Positions 51,919-60,169 of a DNA stretch of 64,000 nucleotides are shown piece after piece; positions within the stretch are counted from its first letter, which is position 1, and each line of letters starts with the position of its first letter. A program made the translations under genes and the position numbers. Source of the DNA: Clostridia bacterium (GTDB lineage Bacteria; Bacillota; Clostridia; Oscillospirales; CAG-272); the NCBI GenBank assembly GCA_017407835.1, contig JAFQVV010000010.1, positions 1 to 64,000 on the forward strand, written 5' to 3'. The notes under the pieces are model-generated. The model was not told the origin of the DNA, searched no databases, and worked only from the letters and a program-made list of their open reading frames with translations.

Positions 51919-52077
51919 TTAATCTTTCTTGGACGAACCGGTAAAAACCAAGGCATAGCAGATCCCAATGCCAAGGCCGATCAAAATTCCTGCGATGAGG
52001 TTATTCATCGCCACTCCACAGCAAATGCCTACACCGGCTCCCGCACATAGACCACCTATGATTTTTAATATTTTCAT
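51919..52077 (-). CDS. Small glycine-rich membrane protein (52 aa)
   Basis: A 52-aa open frame from ATG 52077 to TAA 51919: MKILKIIGGLCAGAGVGICC, then IAGILIGLGIGICYALVF and a basic/Ser tail (TGSSKKD). Two hydrophobic helices rich in Gly resemble glycine-zipper membrane peptides. It starts 5 bp after the stop of the XRE regulator, so the two are probably co-transcribed. Function unknown; a role as a regulator-linked membrane partner is possible. Confidence 0.7.
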   Translation of the reverse strand: MKILKIIGGLCAGAGVGICCGVAMNNLIAGILIGLGIGICYALVFTGSSKKD

Positions 52078-52082
52078 TCTCT

Positions 52083-52550
52083 TTATCTACCTTTCTTGAA
52101 ACTCATCACGATTGCGACGATGCCGCCCACGACCAAGCTAAGGCCCAAACCGCATAAACAGCCGGATACAAAGTCCCGGAAATGCGATCCGCCGAACAAT
52201 GACACCAAAATCAGGGAGAGAAAACCGATCAGGATCATCATGATTCCGAATGCATATTTGTAGTTCTTCTCCATTTTTTGTATCTTTCCAAGCAACGCTT
52301 TCACCTGTTCTTCGTCGTATACCCTGATGCTGTTCGGCTCCTTTTCTTCTCCATCCAGCAGCTCAGCAAGGGTAATCTCCAGTTCCTTACACAATAATTC
52401 TATCACAGAATAATCGGGCATACATTTTCCATTTTCCCACTTTGAAATTGTCTTGTTCGATACGCCTAATCTTTCTGCGAGCTGCTCTTGTGTCAGATTT
52501 TTCTCTCTTCGCTTGGTTCCTATAAAATTACCTATGATATGTTGATCCAT
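52083..52550 (-). CDS. XRE-family transcriptional regulator with membrane tail
   Basis: A 155-aa protein. Residues 5-60 are a helix-turn-helix (RREKNLTQEQLAERLGVSNK, TISKWENGKCMPDYSVIELL). After a linker come two hydrophobic segments (about residues 98-116 and 126-148), so the DNA-binding domain is tethered at the membrane. This HTH plus two-helix layout occurs in Firmicutes, often with a small membrane protein downstream, as here. AGGAGG lies 5 nt before the ATG. Target and signal are unknown. Confidence 0.9.
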   Translation of the reverse strand: MDQHIIGNFIGTKRREKNLTQEQLAERLGVSNKTISKWENGKCMPDYSVIELLCKELEITLAELLDGEEKEPNSIRVYDEEQVKALLGKIQKMEKNYKYAFGIMMILIGFLSLILVSLFGGSHFRDFVSGCLCGLGLSLVVGGIVAIVMSFKKGR

Positions 52551-52551
52551 A

Positions 52552-52573
52552 ATTACCTCCTATGCAAGGTAAT
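52552..52573. promoter_or_regulatory. Possible operator upstream of the XRE gene
   Basis: ATTACC (52552-52557) and GGTAAT (52568-52573) form a 6-bp inverted repeat around the ribosome site of the XRE gene, with a GGTACC palindrome adjacent. A self-binding site is plausible; no clear -10/-35 pair was seen nearby. Confidence 0.3.
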
Positions 52574-52669
52574 GGTACCACTTTTTACAGAATTTTCCCA
52601 TCCCCCATCAGGAGAATTCGCGTGGAATATGGGCAGTAGAGATCACAAAACCGAATAAAACTTTTTTGC

Positions 52670-53446
52670 TCACGATCCCGTGGAGCGATAATGCAGAAGC
52701 CCAATCCGCCAAACGGCGTAACAGGGGATAAGAAACAGCAGAGCAAAGAGCGGACAAATACGCCAGAGCAGGCTCTCGCTCCGACCTAACAGGGTGAGGA
52801 AGGGATAATAGAGGAAGAGGGCGAGGGGCACTACAAAGGTCAGAAAACGCAGGACAGCGTCCCCGTAGACCGAAAGAGGATAGCGCCCGAACTCCCGCCC
52901 GCCGTCGGTGAAAATGTTCATCACCTCAAGCCCATCCAATGTGAAGAAACAGATCCCCGCGTAGAGCAGGAACAGCCCTGCAAACACCAGGCTTCCCGCC
53001 AAGATCATACCGCAGAGCGTGACCACATTGGCAGCAGTCCACACCACCCCGCTGCGGGGGATGGCCCAAGCAAAGATCACCGCCGCCTGCAGCAGCCGGC
53101 CCAGGCGAGTGAAGTCGATCTTTGCCCCCAGCACCTGAAAAACGGGAGAACGGGGACGCACCAGAATGCGGTCAAACTCCCCGTTGCCGATCATACGAGG
53201 AAAGGTATCAAAGCCACGGAAGAAGGTCTCAGCCAGGGAGAAGGACATCAGCACCACAGCGTAGCACAGGGAGACCTCGGGGTAGGTGAAGCCCTTCACC
53301 GAGCTGAACCGGGTAAACATGACCCAAATCCCAAGGAAGGTGGAAAATGCAGTGAGGAACTGACCGATCAAGGTCAGGAAAAAAGAGGTTTTATACTGCA
53401 TCTGACTCTTGAAGTGGATGGCAAGGTAGCGTAAATAAAGCTTCAT
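52670..53446 (-). CDS. ABC-2 type transporter permease (second subunit)
   Basis: A 258-aa membrane protein with six predicted helices, of the ABC-2/DUF990 permease type (YTSFFLTLIGQFLTAFSTFLGI-like N-terminus, SLAETFFRGFDTFPRMIGNGEFDRILVRP in the first cytoplasmic loop). ATG 53446 is used; the longer frame would enter the other permease. It is third in an ATPase-permease-permease operon. The pattern suggests an exporter, substrate unknown. Confidence 0.9.
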   Translation of the reverse strand: MKLYLRYLAIHFKSQMQYKTSFFLTLIGQFLTAFSTFLGIWVMFTRFSSVKGFTYPEVSLCYAVVLMSFSLAETFFRGFDTFPRMIGNGEFDRILVRPRSPVFQVLGAKIDFTRLGRLLQAAVIFAWAIPRSGVVWTAANVVTLCGMILAGSLVFAGLFLLYAGICFFTLDGLEVMNIFTDGGREFGRYPLSVYGDAVLRFLTFVVPLALFLYYPFLTLLGRSESLLWRICPLFALLFLIPCYAVWRIGLLHYRSTGS

Positions 53447-53450
53447 TCCC

Positions 53451-54272
53451 TCACCCCCCCTGTACGGCCACGCGGCGCAGGGCGTGGGCCATGAGCAAGC
53501 GACCAAACAGGATCAAAGCTGCGATCCAGAACACCTGCAGAAGGATTCTCCACCACATCTCTGCCCCTGACAGGTGCCCCGAATAGATGCGGAAAGGCAG
53601 ATTCTGCATGGCACCGAATGGGGACAGCTCCACCACCCGGCGCAGGCCGTCAGGCATGAAGGGGATGGGGATCAGCGCTCCGCAGAGAAATTCCCCCATG
53701 GAGGTAGCGATGATCCGCACCCCCAGGGGATTCATGGTGTAGAAGGTCACAATGTAGATGAGCATACAGAAGGCTACCACCAGCACGAGAGCCAGCATCA
53801 TGGTCAAAAGAAAGAGCAGAAACGCCCCTAAGGACACGGGCAACGTCAGCCCGTATGGCGCAGGAAGGAAGACCGCCACCACCAAGATGGGCAGGCAGCG
53901 CAGGACAACCTTGGCCGTCCGGGTGGCAAGGTTTTTGACAAACCACATTCGATAGAGATCCAGAGGGCGAACCAGCTCGTAGGCGACATTCCCGTCTCTG
54001 ATGGCGGCGAAAATATCGGCATCCAAAAACCACAGCATGAACATGGTCAAAAAAGCCTGATTGAACCAAACGTAGGCGCTAATCTGCTCAAATCCCATAG
54101 GAAATGCGGTGGGATCAGCTTCGTAGAAGGCGGTATACAGCAGCAGATTCATGGCGCCCCAGGCAAACTGGGTCAGAATCCCCGCAAATGCTGCCACCCG
54201 ATACTGCATTCCTCCAAGGAAACGAAGACGGAAGAAGCTGATGTAGGGACGAAGTCGAGGTGAGCGTATCAT
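53451..54272 (-). CDS. ABC-2 type transporter permease (first subunit)
   Basis: A 273-aa protein with about six helices, including FAGILTQFAWGAMNLLLYTAFYE and the loop IRDGNVAYELVRPLDLYRMWFVKN, the counterpart of the NGEFDRILVRP loop in its partner. The ATG at 54272 overlaps the ATPase stop (ATGA). Together they are the membrane half of the exporter, probably as a heterodimer. Confidence 0.9.
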   Translation of the reverse strand: MIRSPRLRPYISFFRLRFLGGMQYRVAAFAGILTQFAWGAMNLLLYTAFYEADPTAFPMGFEQISAYVWFNQAFLTMFMLWFLDADIFAAIRDGNVAYELVRPLDLYRMWFVKNLATRTAKVVLRCLPILVVAVFLPAPYGLTLPVSLGAFLLFLLTMMLALVLVVAFCMLIYIVTFYTMNPLGVRIIATSMGEFLCGALIPIPFMPDGLRRVVELSPFGAMQNLPFRIYSGHLSGAEMWWRILLQVFWIAALILFGRLLMAHALRRVAVQGG

Positions 54273-55258
54273 ATGCGGAACTCCTCGTAGAGTGAGACGA
54301 CCAGCTCCTCGGTGCTCTGCCCCGTCACCGCCAGATCCCGCACGTCGATATCCCGCGTCAGGCATTCGATGGCCGCGGACACCGAAAGTCGGGCGGTGTC
54401 TACCCCAAACTCGGCACGCCCCTCGTCGGCAGAGAGCAGCGTGATCCCATCAGGCAGAGGACGCGCGGCGGGTGACGGTGTCCCCGGCGCAAAACGCACT
54501 GTGATACGGCGCAGGGCGGAATGCTTTGCCTTCAGCGCATCCAGTGCTCCATCCAGCAGGATCTTGCCCCGACCGATGAGAATGATCCGCTCGGTGAGGG
54601 CTTCAATGTCCTGCATATCGTGGGTGGTGAGGATCACCGTGGTGCCCCGCTCACGGTTGATGCGGCGAATGAATTCCCGCACCGCCAGCTTGGATACTGC
54701 ATCCAACCCAATGGTGGGCTCGTCCAAAAAGATGATGCGCGGGCGGTGAATCAGCGATGCGGCGATCTCACAACGCATCCGCTGACCCAGACTAAGCTGA
54801 CGGGTGGGGGTGCGCAGGATCTCCCCCAGGTCCAGCAGATCGCAGAGTTCGTCCAAGTCGGTGTGATACTGATGTTCAGCCACCCGATAGATATCTCGGA
54901 TAAGATCGAAGGAATCGATAACGGGTACATCCCACCAAAGCTGGGAGCGCTGACCGAATACAACACCGATGTTGGCAACGTGCGCACGACGATCCCGCCA
55001 TGGCACACAGCCGTCAATGACACAACTGCCGCTGTCGGGGGTTAGAATTCCGCTCATCACCTTGATGCTGCTGCTCTTCCCCGCCCCGTTGGGGCCGATG
55101 TATCCCACCATCTCCCCATCGGCGATTCGGAAGGAAATATCGTCCAGAGCATGGATTTCGGTGTATTCACGGCGAAAAAGTGCACGCACGGCCTCACCGA
55201 TGCCCGCGTTTCGCCGCGCCACACGGAATGTTTTGTGCAGATGGGAAACTTCAATCAT
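54269..55258 (-). CDS. ABC transporter ATP-binding protein
   Basis: A 329-aa ATPase. Walker A IGPNGAGKSSSIK (about residue 57), signature QLSLGQRMRCEIA, Walker B IIFLDEPTIGLD and the His of ILTTHD are intact. The N-terminal segment (FRVARRNAGIGEAVRALFRREY) and C-terminal domain match ATPases paired with DUF990-type ABC-2 permeases. ATG 55258 is 7 nt after GGAGAG. Confidence 0.95.
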   Translation of the reverse strand: MIEVSHLHKTFRVARRNAGIGEAVRALFRREYTEIHALDDISFRIADGEMVGYIGPNGAGKSSSIKVMSGILTPDSGSCVIDGCVPWRDRRAHVANIGVVFGQRSQLWWDVPVIDSFDLIRDIYRVAEHQYHTDLDELCDLLDLGEILRTPTRQLSLGQRMRCEIAASLIHRPRIIFLDEPTIGLDAVSKLAVREFIRRINRERGTTVILTTHDMQDIEALTERIILIGRGKILLDGALDALKAKHSALRRITVRFAPGTPSPAARPLPDGITLLSADEGRAEFGVDTARLSVSAAIECLTRDIDVRDLAVTGQSTEELVVSLYEEFRI

Positions 55259-55290
55259 CAAATGTCTCTCCTTTCAAATCAAGATCGGGC

Positions 55291-55328
55291 AAAAAAAGTG
55301 TGTGCCGCGCCGATTGCGCGGCACACAC
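55291..55328 (-). terminator. Terminator downstream of the seven-helix membrane protein gene
   Basis: A 13-bp stem (55298-55310 with 55316-55328) around CGATT, with seven T on the minus strand (55297-55291). It separates that gene from the ABC operon. Confidence 0.85.
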
Positions 55329-55353
55329 CCCAAGTTTTTTCGAAAAGTTGAAA

Positions 55354-56157
55354 TTACAGCGGTTGGTTAAGTGCATTCTCCAGAAAATACTGCCAGACAA
55401 GATCAAATGCCGAGCAGAGCAAAAAGGGCACAATAAACACCCAAATGAATTTTTTGACGATCTGCTTGACGTAGAGATAATTTGTCTCACGCAGACGCGG
55501 CAGTTCTCGCATATCGCCCGATTTTCGGGTAATATCCTCGACAAAGCTGAGATTCAGCTCATATATCGATGCGATCCCCACGACAACCAACATCAAGCAG
55601 GGGAGGATAGAGGGGATTTCCATAAACAAATCAATGATGTAGAGCGCCACATGGACAATGACATAAAACCAAACCGAGCTTGGCGTCACCGTAATATTGC
55701 CCGGCTGCTGTCTTGCCGATGCACCCATCACGCAAGAAATGACAATAATGCCGAATACAATCCAGGGAGCAATAAAATTATCCGAATAATAATCAAGCTC
55801 ACCCGTTTCCACCAGACGCAAAATCTCACGATTGACAAGCGGAACGGTCAGAGACGCCGGAATCATCGCCACCGCGGCAGGAATGAGCAAATAGCGTTTT
55901 TTCACAGTATGCTGTATCTGTTCTTCAATTCCGTCATCTATGTCATGCGCAATATGCGTCACGCCAAACAGACGCTCCTCCAGCATCATCAGCACGTAGC
56001 CGACAGTGAAGAAGAGAATTGCCGCCAGAGGAGAGAGATACCGTCCCCCGAGTCCGACCGCGCGATACATTACCGTATAACTGACGCTGACCAACAGACT
56101 CAGCGGAAGGGCATAAGAAGCCGCAAGATGGACGCGGCGATAGCGTTTTTCTTCCAT
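55354..56157 (-). CDS. Seven-helix membrane protein of unknown function
   Basis: A 267-aa protein with about seven hydrophobic segments (AASYALPLSLLVSVSYTVMY, YLSPLAAILFFTVGYVLMML, IFGIIVISCVMG-like and others) and a short cytoplasmic stretch with FVEDITRKSGDMRELPRLRE. ATG 56157 follows GATGAGG; the upstream open frame overlaps the previous gene. It is 16 bp downstream of the DUF58-N-like gene, so probably a two-gene unit. No named family recognised. Confidence 0.8.
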   Translation of the reverse strand: MEEKRYRRVHLAASYALPLSLLVSVSYTVMYRAVGLGGRYLSPLAAILFFTVGYVLMMLEERLFGVTHIAHDIDDGIEEQIQHTVKKRYLLIPAAVAMIPASLTVPLVNREILRLVETGELDYYSDNFIAPWIVFGIIVISCVMGASARQQPGNITVTPSSVWFYVIVHVALYIIDLFMEIPSILPCLMLVVVGIASIYELNLSFVEDITRKSGDMRELPRLRETNYLYVKQIVKKFIWVFIVPFLLCSAFDLVWQYFLENALNQPL

Positions 56158-56173
56158 AATTACCTCATCCCTC

Positions 56174-56629
56174 TCATGCTTCATCGGTATAGCGGATACG
56201 CAGACGCGCGGCGGTCTGACCGCGATCGGCGGCGTTGTTATCAATTACGGCTCCTGTAATGCCGTAAACAATCAGCTCGGGAGATTCAATGGCAACCTTG
56301 CCCTCTCTCTGTGCCGTGACAGCATGCGTAAAGGTGATACTGTCATGCCCGTCAAGGGTACACATATGTGTACGGTGGCGGGGCAAATCGGTCTCTTCGC
56401 CGACAAAAGCCAGCTCCTCCGGCAGATCAATATCCACGCGCAGAAGCGGAACTACCATAGATTTTTCATTGAAAACCGTCACCGACAGCTGCAGAGTTTC
56501 GCCCGGCTTGGCAAAAGCGGCGGACAGCTTCATCTCCGAGCGCAGGCGTTTGATCATCCGCTGCTGCGGACGCCGTATCCAGACGACATAGGTAATGGCA
56601 GCGGCAAGCGCTAGCGCAAGAATTACCAT
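56174..56629 (-). CDS. DUF58 N-terminal-like membrane protein (truncated architecture)
   Basis: A 151-aa protein: one N-terminal helix (VILALALAAAITYVVWI), a basic RRPQQRMIKRL stretch and an Ig-like domain (LSAAFAKPGETLQLSVTVFN, VVPLLRVDIDLPEEL, VTAQREGKVAIESPELIVYGITG). This resembles the N-terminal half of DUF58/BatA-family proteins, but the protein ends before any DUF58 vWA-like core. It may be a natural stand-alone adaptor or a truncated copy. The ribosome site is weak. Confidence 0.7.
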   Translation of the reverse strand: MVILALALAAAITYVVWIRRPQQRMIKRLRSEMKLSAAFAKPGETLQLSVTVFNEKSMVVPLLRVDIDLPEELAFVGEETDLPRHRTHMCTLDGHDSITFTHAVTAQREGKVAIESPELIVYGITGAVIDNNAADRGQTAARLRIRYTDEA

Positions 56630-56678
56630 AGATTAACATTGCCTTCTTTCTGTTTGGAATTGCATGGAATATAGTATA

Positions 56679-58325
56679 TCACACAGCGGCTTGATTGTCA
56701 ATTGATTTCGACTTCTTCTCTTTTCTCTGACAAGCGGGAAGCAGGTATGAAACGAGGGCAGCCCCCGCCCCAAACATACAGAGCCAAATGAGCAAATTGC
56801 CGACCCTTGCATAGAGCGTCAGTTCGTCATTGCACTCGACCTCAGCACTGATTTGTCCGTCGACAAGAGGTTCGAGCGCGCCCAAAATTGTCCCGCGCGG
56901 CGTAATGATCGATGAAACGCCTGTATTGGCGGCACGAACCACACTGCGGCGGGTCTCGACGGCACGCAAAACGGCCTGTCCGTTGTGCTGATCAAGGGCA
57001 GCCGAATCACTGAACCAAGAGTCATTGGTTGAAACGGCAAGGATTTCGGCACCGTCACGCACACTGTCCAGGGCCAGCGTTTCATAGATCGAATCAAAAC
57101 AGATGAGTGAACCGATCTTCACGCCGTTGACCTCGGCAACTGAGGCACTTTCTCCCGCCACAAGATCGCCGCCCTCCATCATCTGCAGCTCTGCCAGCGG
57201 CGGGCAGATCGCCTCTACCAGCTTTGCCATCGGCAGATATTCGCCAAACGGAACCAAATGGCGTTTGGAATAGACATTGCTCTCCAATCCCGTGTCAGGG
57301 GTAAAGGTGAGAATGGAGTTTCGCATTCCCGCCGTATCCTTCGTAAAGCAGCCGACCAACAGTGCGGCGGAATTTTCCGCAGACAATGCCTCCAGATAGT
57401 CCACCATCCATGCGTAGTTGGGCACAATATACGGAATGGTACTCTCGGGCCAAACAATCAGCTCGGCACCGTCGGAGGCTGCTTCGCGTGTCAGCGACAC
57501 ATATACATCAAAGGTTTCGGCCAGCGCTTCGGTGCTCCATTTGACCGAGGAAGAGATATTCCCCTGCACTGCGGCGGCGACCACTGTTTCTCTTTGCTCT
57601 GCCTTCATCTCATCGACCAAGAAAAGTATACTTCCTGCGGCAAAATTCACTCCAAACACAAGCAGTGCAGCCATCACCCTCCGTCGGGTGACGGCAGGTA
57701 CCAGCAGTGCCTGGGCGAGCAGAAGATTGACAAGCAAAAGCAGAAAAGAGATCAGATAACTGCCAAGCAGTGAGGCGGTCTGAATTACGGGAAGCCAGCG
57801 CACCTGTCCCAGCGCCAATCTACCCCACGGAACGCCGATCCATGTCTGGGTCTGCAGCCATTCAAATATACACCACACCGCCGCCACCAAGGGCAGGCGA
57901 AGTGGGCGGAACCGACGGCAGAGGGGGGATCGCAGCACAAGTGCGATCATCGGAAAGGCAAAGGCATAAATGCCTCCGTGCAGAAGTGCCAGTCCAAAGC
58001 AAGCGAGCACCACGACAACCGCCGCAGCAGCACGGCTCATTCCCGTAAACTCCAGGGGATAAAGATAGATAAACCAATGATAAACAATGGCTTGATAACA
58101 AAAGAAAAAGAAAAATCCATAGCCATAAAGGCGGCGCAGGCGTGTGCGCTTTCCCGTATGCGCAGGCACCGAACTCAACATCAGCAAAACCGCCATTGCC
58201 GGCACAAGCGAGATCCACTCAAGCGGTGCCAGCACGGGGAAAATCAAGACGGCGGCTGTCATAACCGCGCTGAGGATCAGGCAAAGTGACGGGAAACGGC
58301 GGACAACACCAAGAAAGGGACTCAT
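56679..58325 (-). CDS. lnt: Apolipoprotein N-acyltransferase
   Basis: A 548-aa membrane enzyme with about eight helices in the first 230 residues and a periplasmic-type nitrilase domain. The Glu-Lys-Cys triad is visible: LIVWPESTIPYI (Glu about 293), YSKRHLVPFGEYLP (Lys about 353) and GSLICFDSIYETL (Cys about 407). Lnt adds the third acyl chain to lipoproteins. It is classical in Gram-negatives and high-GC Gram-positives, less common in Firmicutes. ATG 58325 overlaps the upstream gene stop. Confidence 0.92.
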   Translation of the reverse strand: MSPFLGVVRRFPSLCLILSAVMTAAVLIFPVLAPLEWISLVPAMAVLLMLSSVPAHTGKRTRLRRLYGYGFFFFFCYQAIVYHWFIYLYPLEFTGMSRAAAAVVVVLACFGLALLHGGIYAFAFPMIALVLRSPLCRRFRPLRLPLVAAVWCIFEWLQTQTWIGVPWGRLALGQVRWLPVIQTASLLGSYLISFLLLLVNLLLAQALLVPAVTRRRVMAALLVFGVNFAAGSILFLVDEMKAEQRETVVAAAVQGNISSSVKWSTEALAETFDVYVSLTREAASDGAELIVWPESTIPYIVPNYAWMVDYLEALSAENSAALLVGCFTKDTAGMRNSILTFTPDTGLESNVYSKRHLVPFGEYLPMAKLVEAICPPLAELQMMEGGDLVAGESASVAEVNGVKIGSLICFDSIYETLALDSVRDGAEILAVSTNDSWFSDSAALDQHNGQAVLRAVETRRSVVRAANTGVSSIITPRGTILGALEPLVDGQISAEVECNDELTLYARVGNLLIWLCMFGAGAALVSYLLPACQRKEKKSKSIDNQAAV

Positions 58326-59281
58326 GCGAAGTCGCGCACAAACCAGATACGGTCAGGCGCAAGGGCGACTTCTCTGCCCCGCAGGTAGGCAAGAGGACCG
58401 TCATCATCGGCAAAATTAAAGCGCAGACGGTAGGCATAGAGTGCCTGATATTTGTATCCACGGCGCTTGTCCTCGCGATTGACGCCGTATTTTCCATCCC
58501 CCAGCAGCGGATGCCCGATGTGTGCGAGATGCGCACGAATTTGATGGGTGCGTCCGGTCAACAGCTCAACCTCAAGCAGAGATGCGTCCTCCCGCGAAGC
58601 AATGGTGACATAGCGGGTGATGATTTCTTTTGCGCCATGCCGTCGATGGTCACTGACACTCACGGTATTCGCGGCGCTGTCCTTGATCAGCCAGCCGTGC
58701 AGTGTTGCCTCGGGCTTTGCGGGCTTGCCGTGAACGGCGCATAAATAGAATTTGCCAATCTCACCGTTGCGGATTTTTTCGTTCATCACCCGCAGTGCGG
58801 CGGCATTTTTGGCCGCCAGCACAAGACCGCCCGTATTGCGGTCAATCCGATTGCAGAGTGCAGGCGCAAACGACTGCTCGGCGGCGGGATCATACTCTCC
58901 CTTTTGGTGCAAATATGCCTGGATGTGCAAAATCAGGGTGTTCTCACCGCCTGCTTCATCCTGATGCACCAGCACCCCGGGACGCTTATTGAGCACAAGA
59001 ATATTCTCATCCTCATAGCAAATCTCCAGCTTGGGCTTGATTCGATCAAGCGCACCAACATCCTCCTCGGGCATACCGAAAAATTCCTCACGGATAAAGA
59101 GCTGCAGCGTATCTCCCTCACAGAGCTGATCATTTGGGGCGGTACGCGCGCGGTTGCGCTTGATTTTTTTGGTGCGAATATATTTATACATCATGGATTG
59201 CGGCAATCCGGGGAGGGCTTTGGACAAGAATTTATCCAGCCGCTGACCCGCGTCATTGCGGCCGATGACAATCTCACGCAT
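58322..59281 (-). CDS. RluA family pseudouridine synthase
   Basis: A 319-aa enzyme: an N-terminal S4-like domain (GQRLDKFLSKALPGLPQSMMYKYIRTKKIKRNR) then the synthase with LEICYEDENILVLNKRPGVL, catalytic Asp in LCNRIDRNTGGLVLAAK (about 150), EVELLTGRTHQIRAHLAHIGHPLLGD. This RluC/RluD-like type modifies 23S rRNA. It is followed directly by lnt. Confidence 0.94.
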   Translation of the reverse strand: MREIVIGRNDAGQRLDKFLSKALPGLPQSMMYKYIRTKKIKRNRARTAPNDQLCEGDTLQLFIREEFFGMPEEDVGALDRIKPKLEICYEDENILVLNKRPGVLVHQDEAGGENTLILHIQAYLHQKGEYDPAAEQSFAPALCNRIDRNTGGLVLAAKNAAALRVMNEKIRNGEIGKFYLCAVHGKPAKPEATLHGWLIKDSAANTVSVSDHRRHGAKEIITRYVTIASREDASLLEVELLTGRTHQIRAHLAHIGHPLLGDGKYGVNREDKRRGYKYQALYAYRLRFNFADDDGPLAYLRGREVALAPDRIWFVRDFA

Positions 59282-59311
59282 GGAGGTATCTCCTTCAATT
59301 TTTATGGGTAA

Positions 59312-59341
59312 GGCGGCATCTGCCTGCTGGCAAATGCCGCC
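59312..59341 (-). other. Hairpin between upp and the RluA-type gene
   Basis: GGCGGCA...TGCC-TGCT-GGCA...TGCCGCC (59312-59341) folds strongly but has no U-run on the minus strand. It could stabilise the upp mRNA end. Confidence 0.4.
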
Positions 59342-59360
59342 CTATCTGATTACACTGTAA

Positions 59361-59990
59361 TTATTTTGTGCCGAAAATACGGTCACCCGCATCGCCCAAA
59401 CCGGGCACGATATAAGCGTGGTCGTTGAGGCACTCATCAAGGCTTGCCGTGTAGATATCCACATCGGGATGATCGGCCATCACGCGTGCCACACCCTCGG
59501 GAGCGGCAACAAGGCACATCAGGCGGATATTGCGGCAGCCCTTTTCCTTGAGCATACGCAGTGCGTCACTGGAAGAGCCGCCTGTCGCCAGCATCGGATC
59601 AACCAAAATGCAAATACGATCCTCAATATCAAAAGGGAGCTTGCAATAATATTCAACAGGCTCATGGGTATCGGGATCGCGATAGAGACCGATATGCCCC
59701 ACCTTGGCGACAGGAATCAGGCTGAGCAAACCGTCAACCATGCCCAAACCGGCACGCAAGATCGGAATGATTGCCAGTTTTTTGCCTGCAATCGTCTTCG
59801 CCTTCATTTTGGTCAGGGGGGTTTCAATGATTACTTCCTCCAGCGGAAGATCACGGGTCAACTCATAACCCATCAGCATAGCGATTTCGTTGAGCAGTTC
59901 GCGGAAATCCTTGGAACCTGTGCGCTTATTGCGCATGATGGACAGCTTATGGGTAATCAGCGGATGGTCTATAACATGAAGTTCGCTCAT
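59361..59990 (-). CDS. upp: Uracil phosphoribosyltransferase
   Basis: A 209-aa UPRTase converting uracil and PRPP to UMP (pyrimidine salvage). [20 protein letters not shown] at the N-terminus, [14 protein letters not shown], the PRPP loop [18 protein letters not shown] and the C-terminal [15 protein letters not shown] are all standard. It has its own promoter. Confidence 0.98.
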   Translation of the reverse strand: MSELHVIDHPLITHKLSIMRNKRTGSKDFRELLNEIAMLMGYELTRDLPLEEVIIETPLTKMKAKTIAGKKLAIIPILRAGLGMVDGLLSLIPVAKVGHIGLYRDPDTHEPVEYYCKLPFDIEDRICILVDPMLATGGSSSDALRMLKEKGCRNIRLMCLVAAPEGVARVMADHPDVDIYTASLDECLNDHAYIVPGLGDAGDRIFGTK

Positions 59991-60035
59991 CAGAAGTATC
60001 TCCTCTCACGGTGACAAATTTTGTCTTCATCTGTT

Positions 60036-60064
60036 ATTATACTGCAACAATCGTTTTTTTTCAA
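60036..60064 (-). promoter_or_regulatory. upp: SigA promoter of upp
   Basis: On the minus strand TTGAAA (60064-60059), 17 bp, TATAAT (60041-60036). No PyrR-type leader is apparent in the about 40-nt 5' region. Confidence 0.88.
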
Positions 60065-60169
60065 GAGGATTTATAAAAAATCGCAGAGGAATTTACACTT
60101 TTTCTCTTTATTTTTTATGCAAATGCTGATAAAATATAAAAAAGTGTTATTTTGATCAAAGGAGTTGCT

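Noticed and set aside
56174-58325. Possible missing DUF58 core fused or frameshifted next to the 151-aa protein
   Set aside because: No DUF58-like sequence was found in any frame in the gap; lnt follows directly.
60092-60135. Promoter for mtaB
   Set aside because: TTTACA and TAAAAT-like sequences occur, but no pair has good spacing and match, so no call is made.
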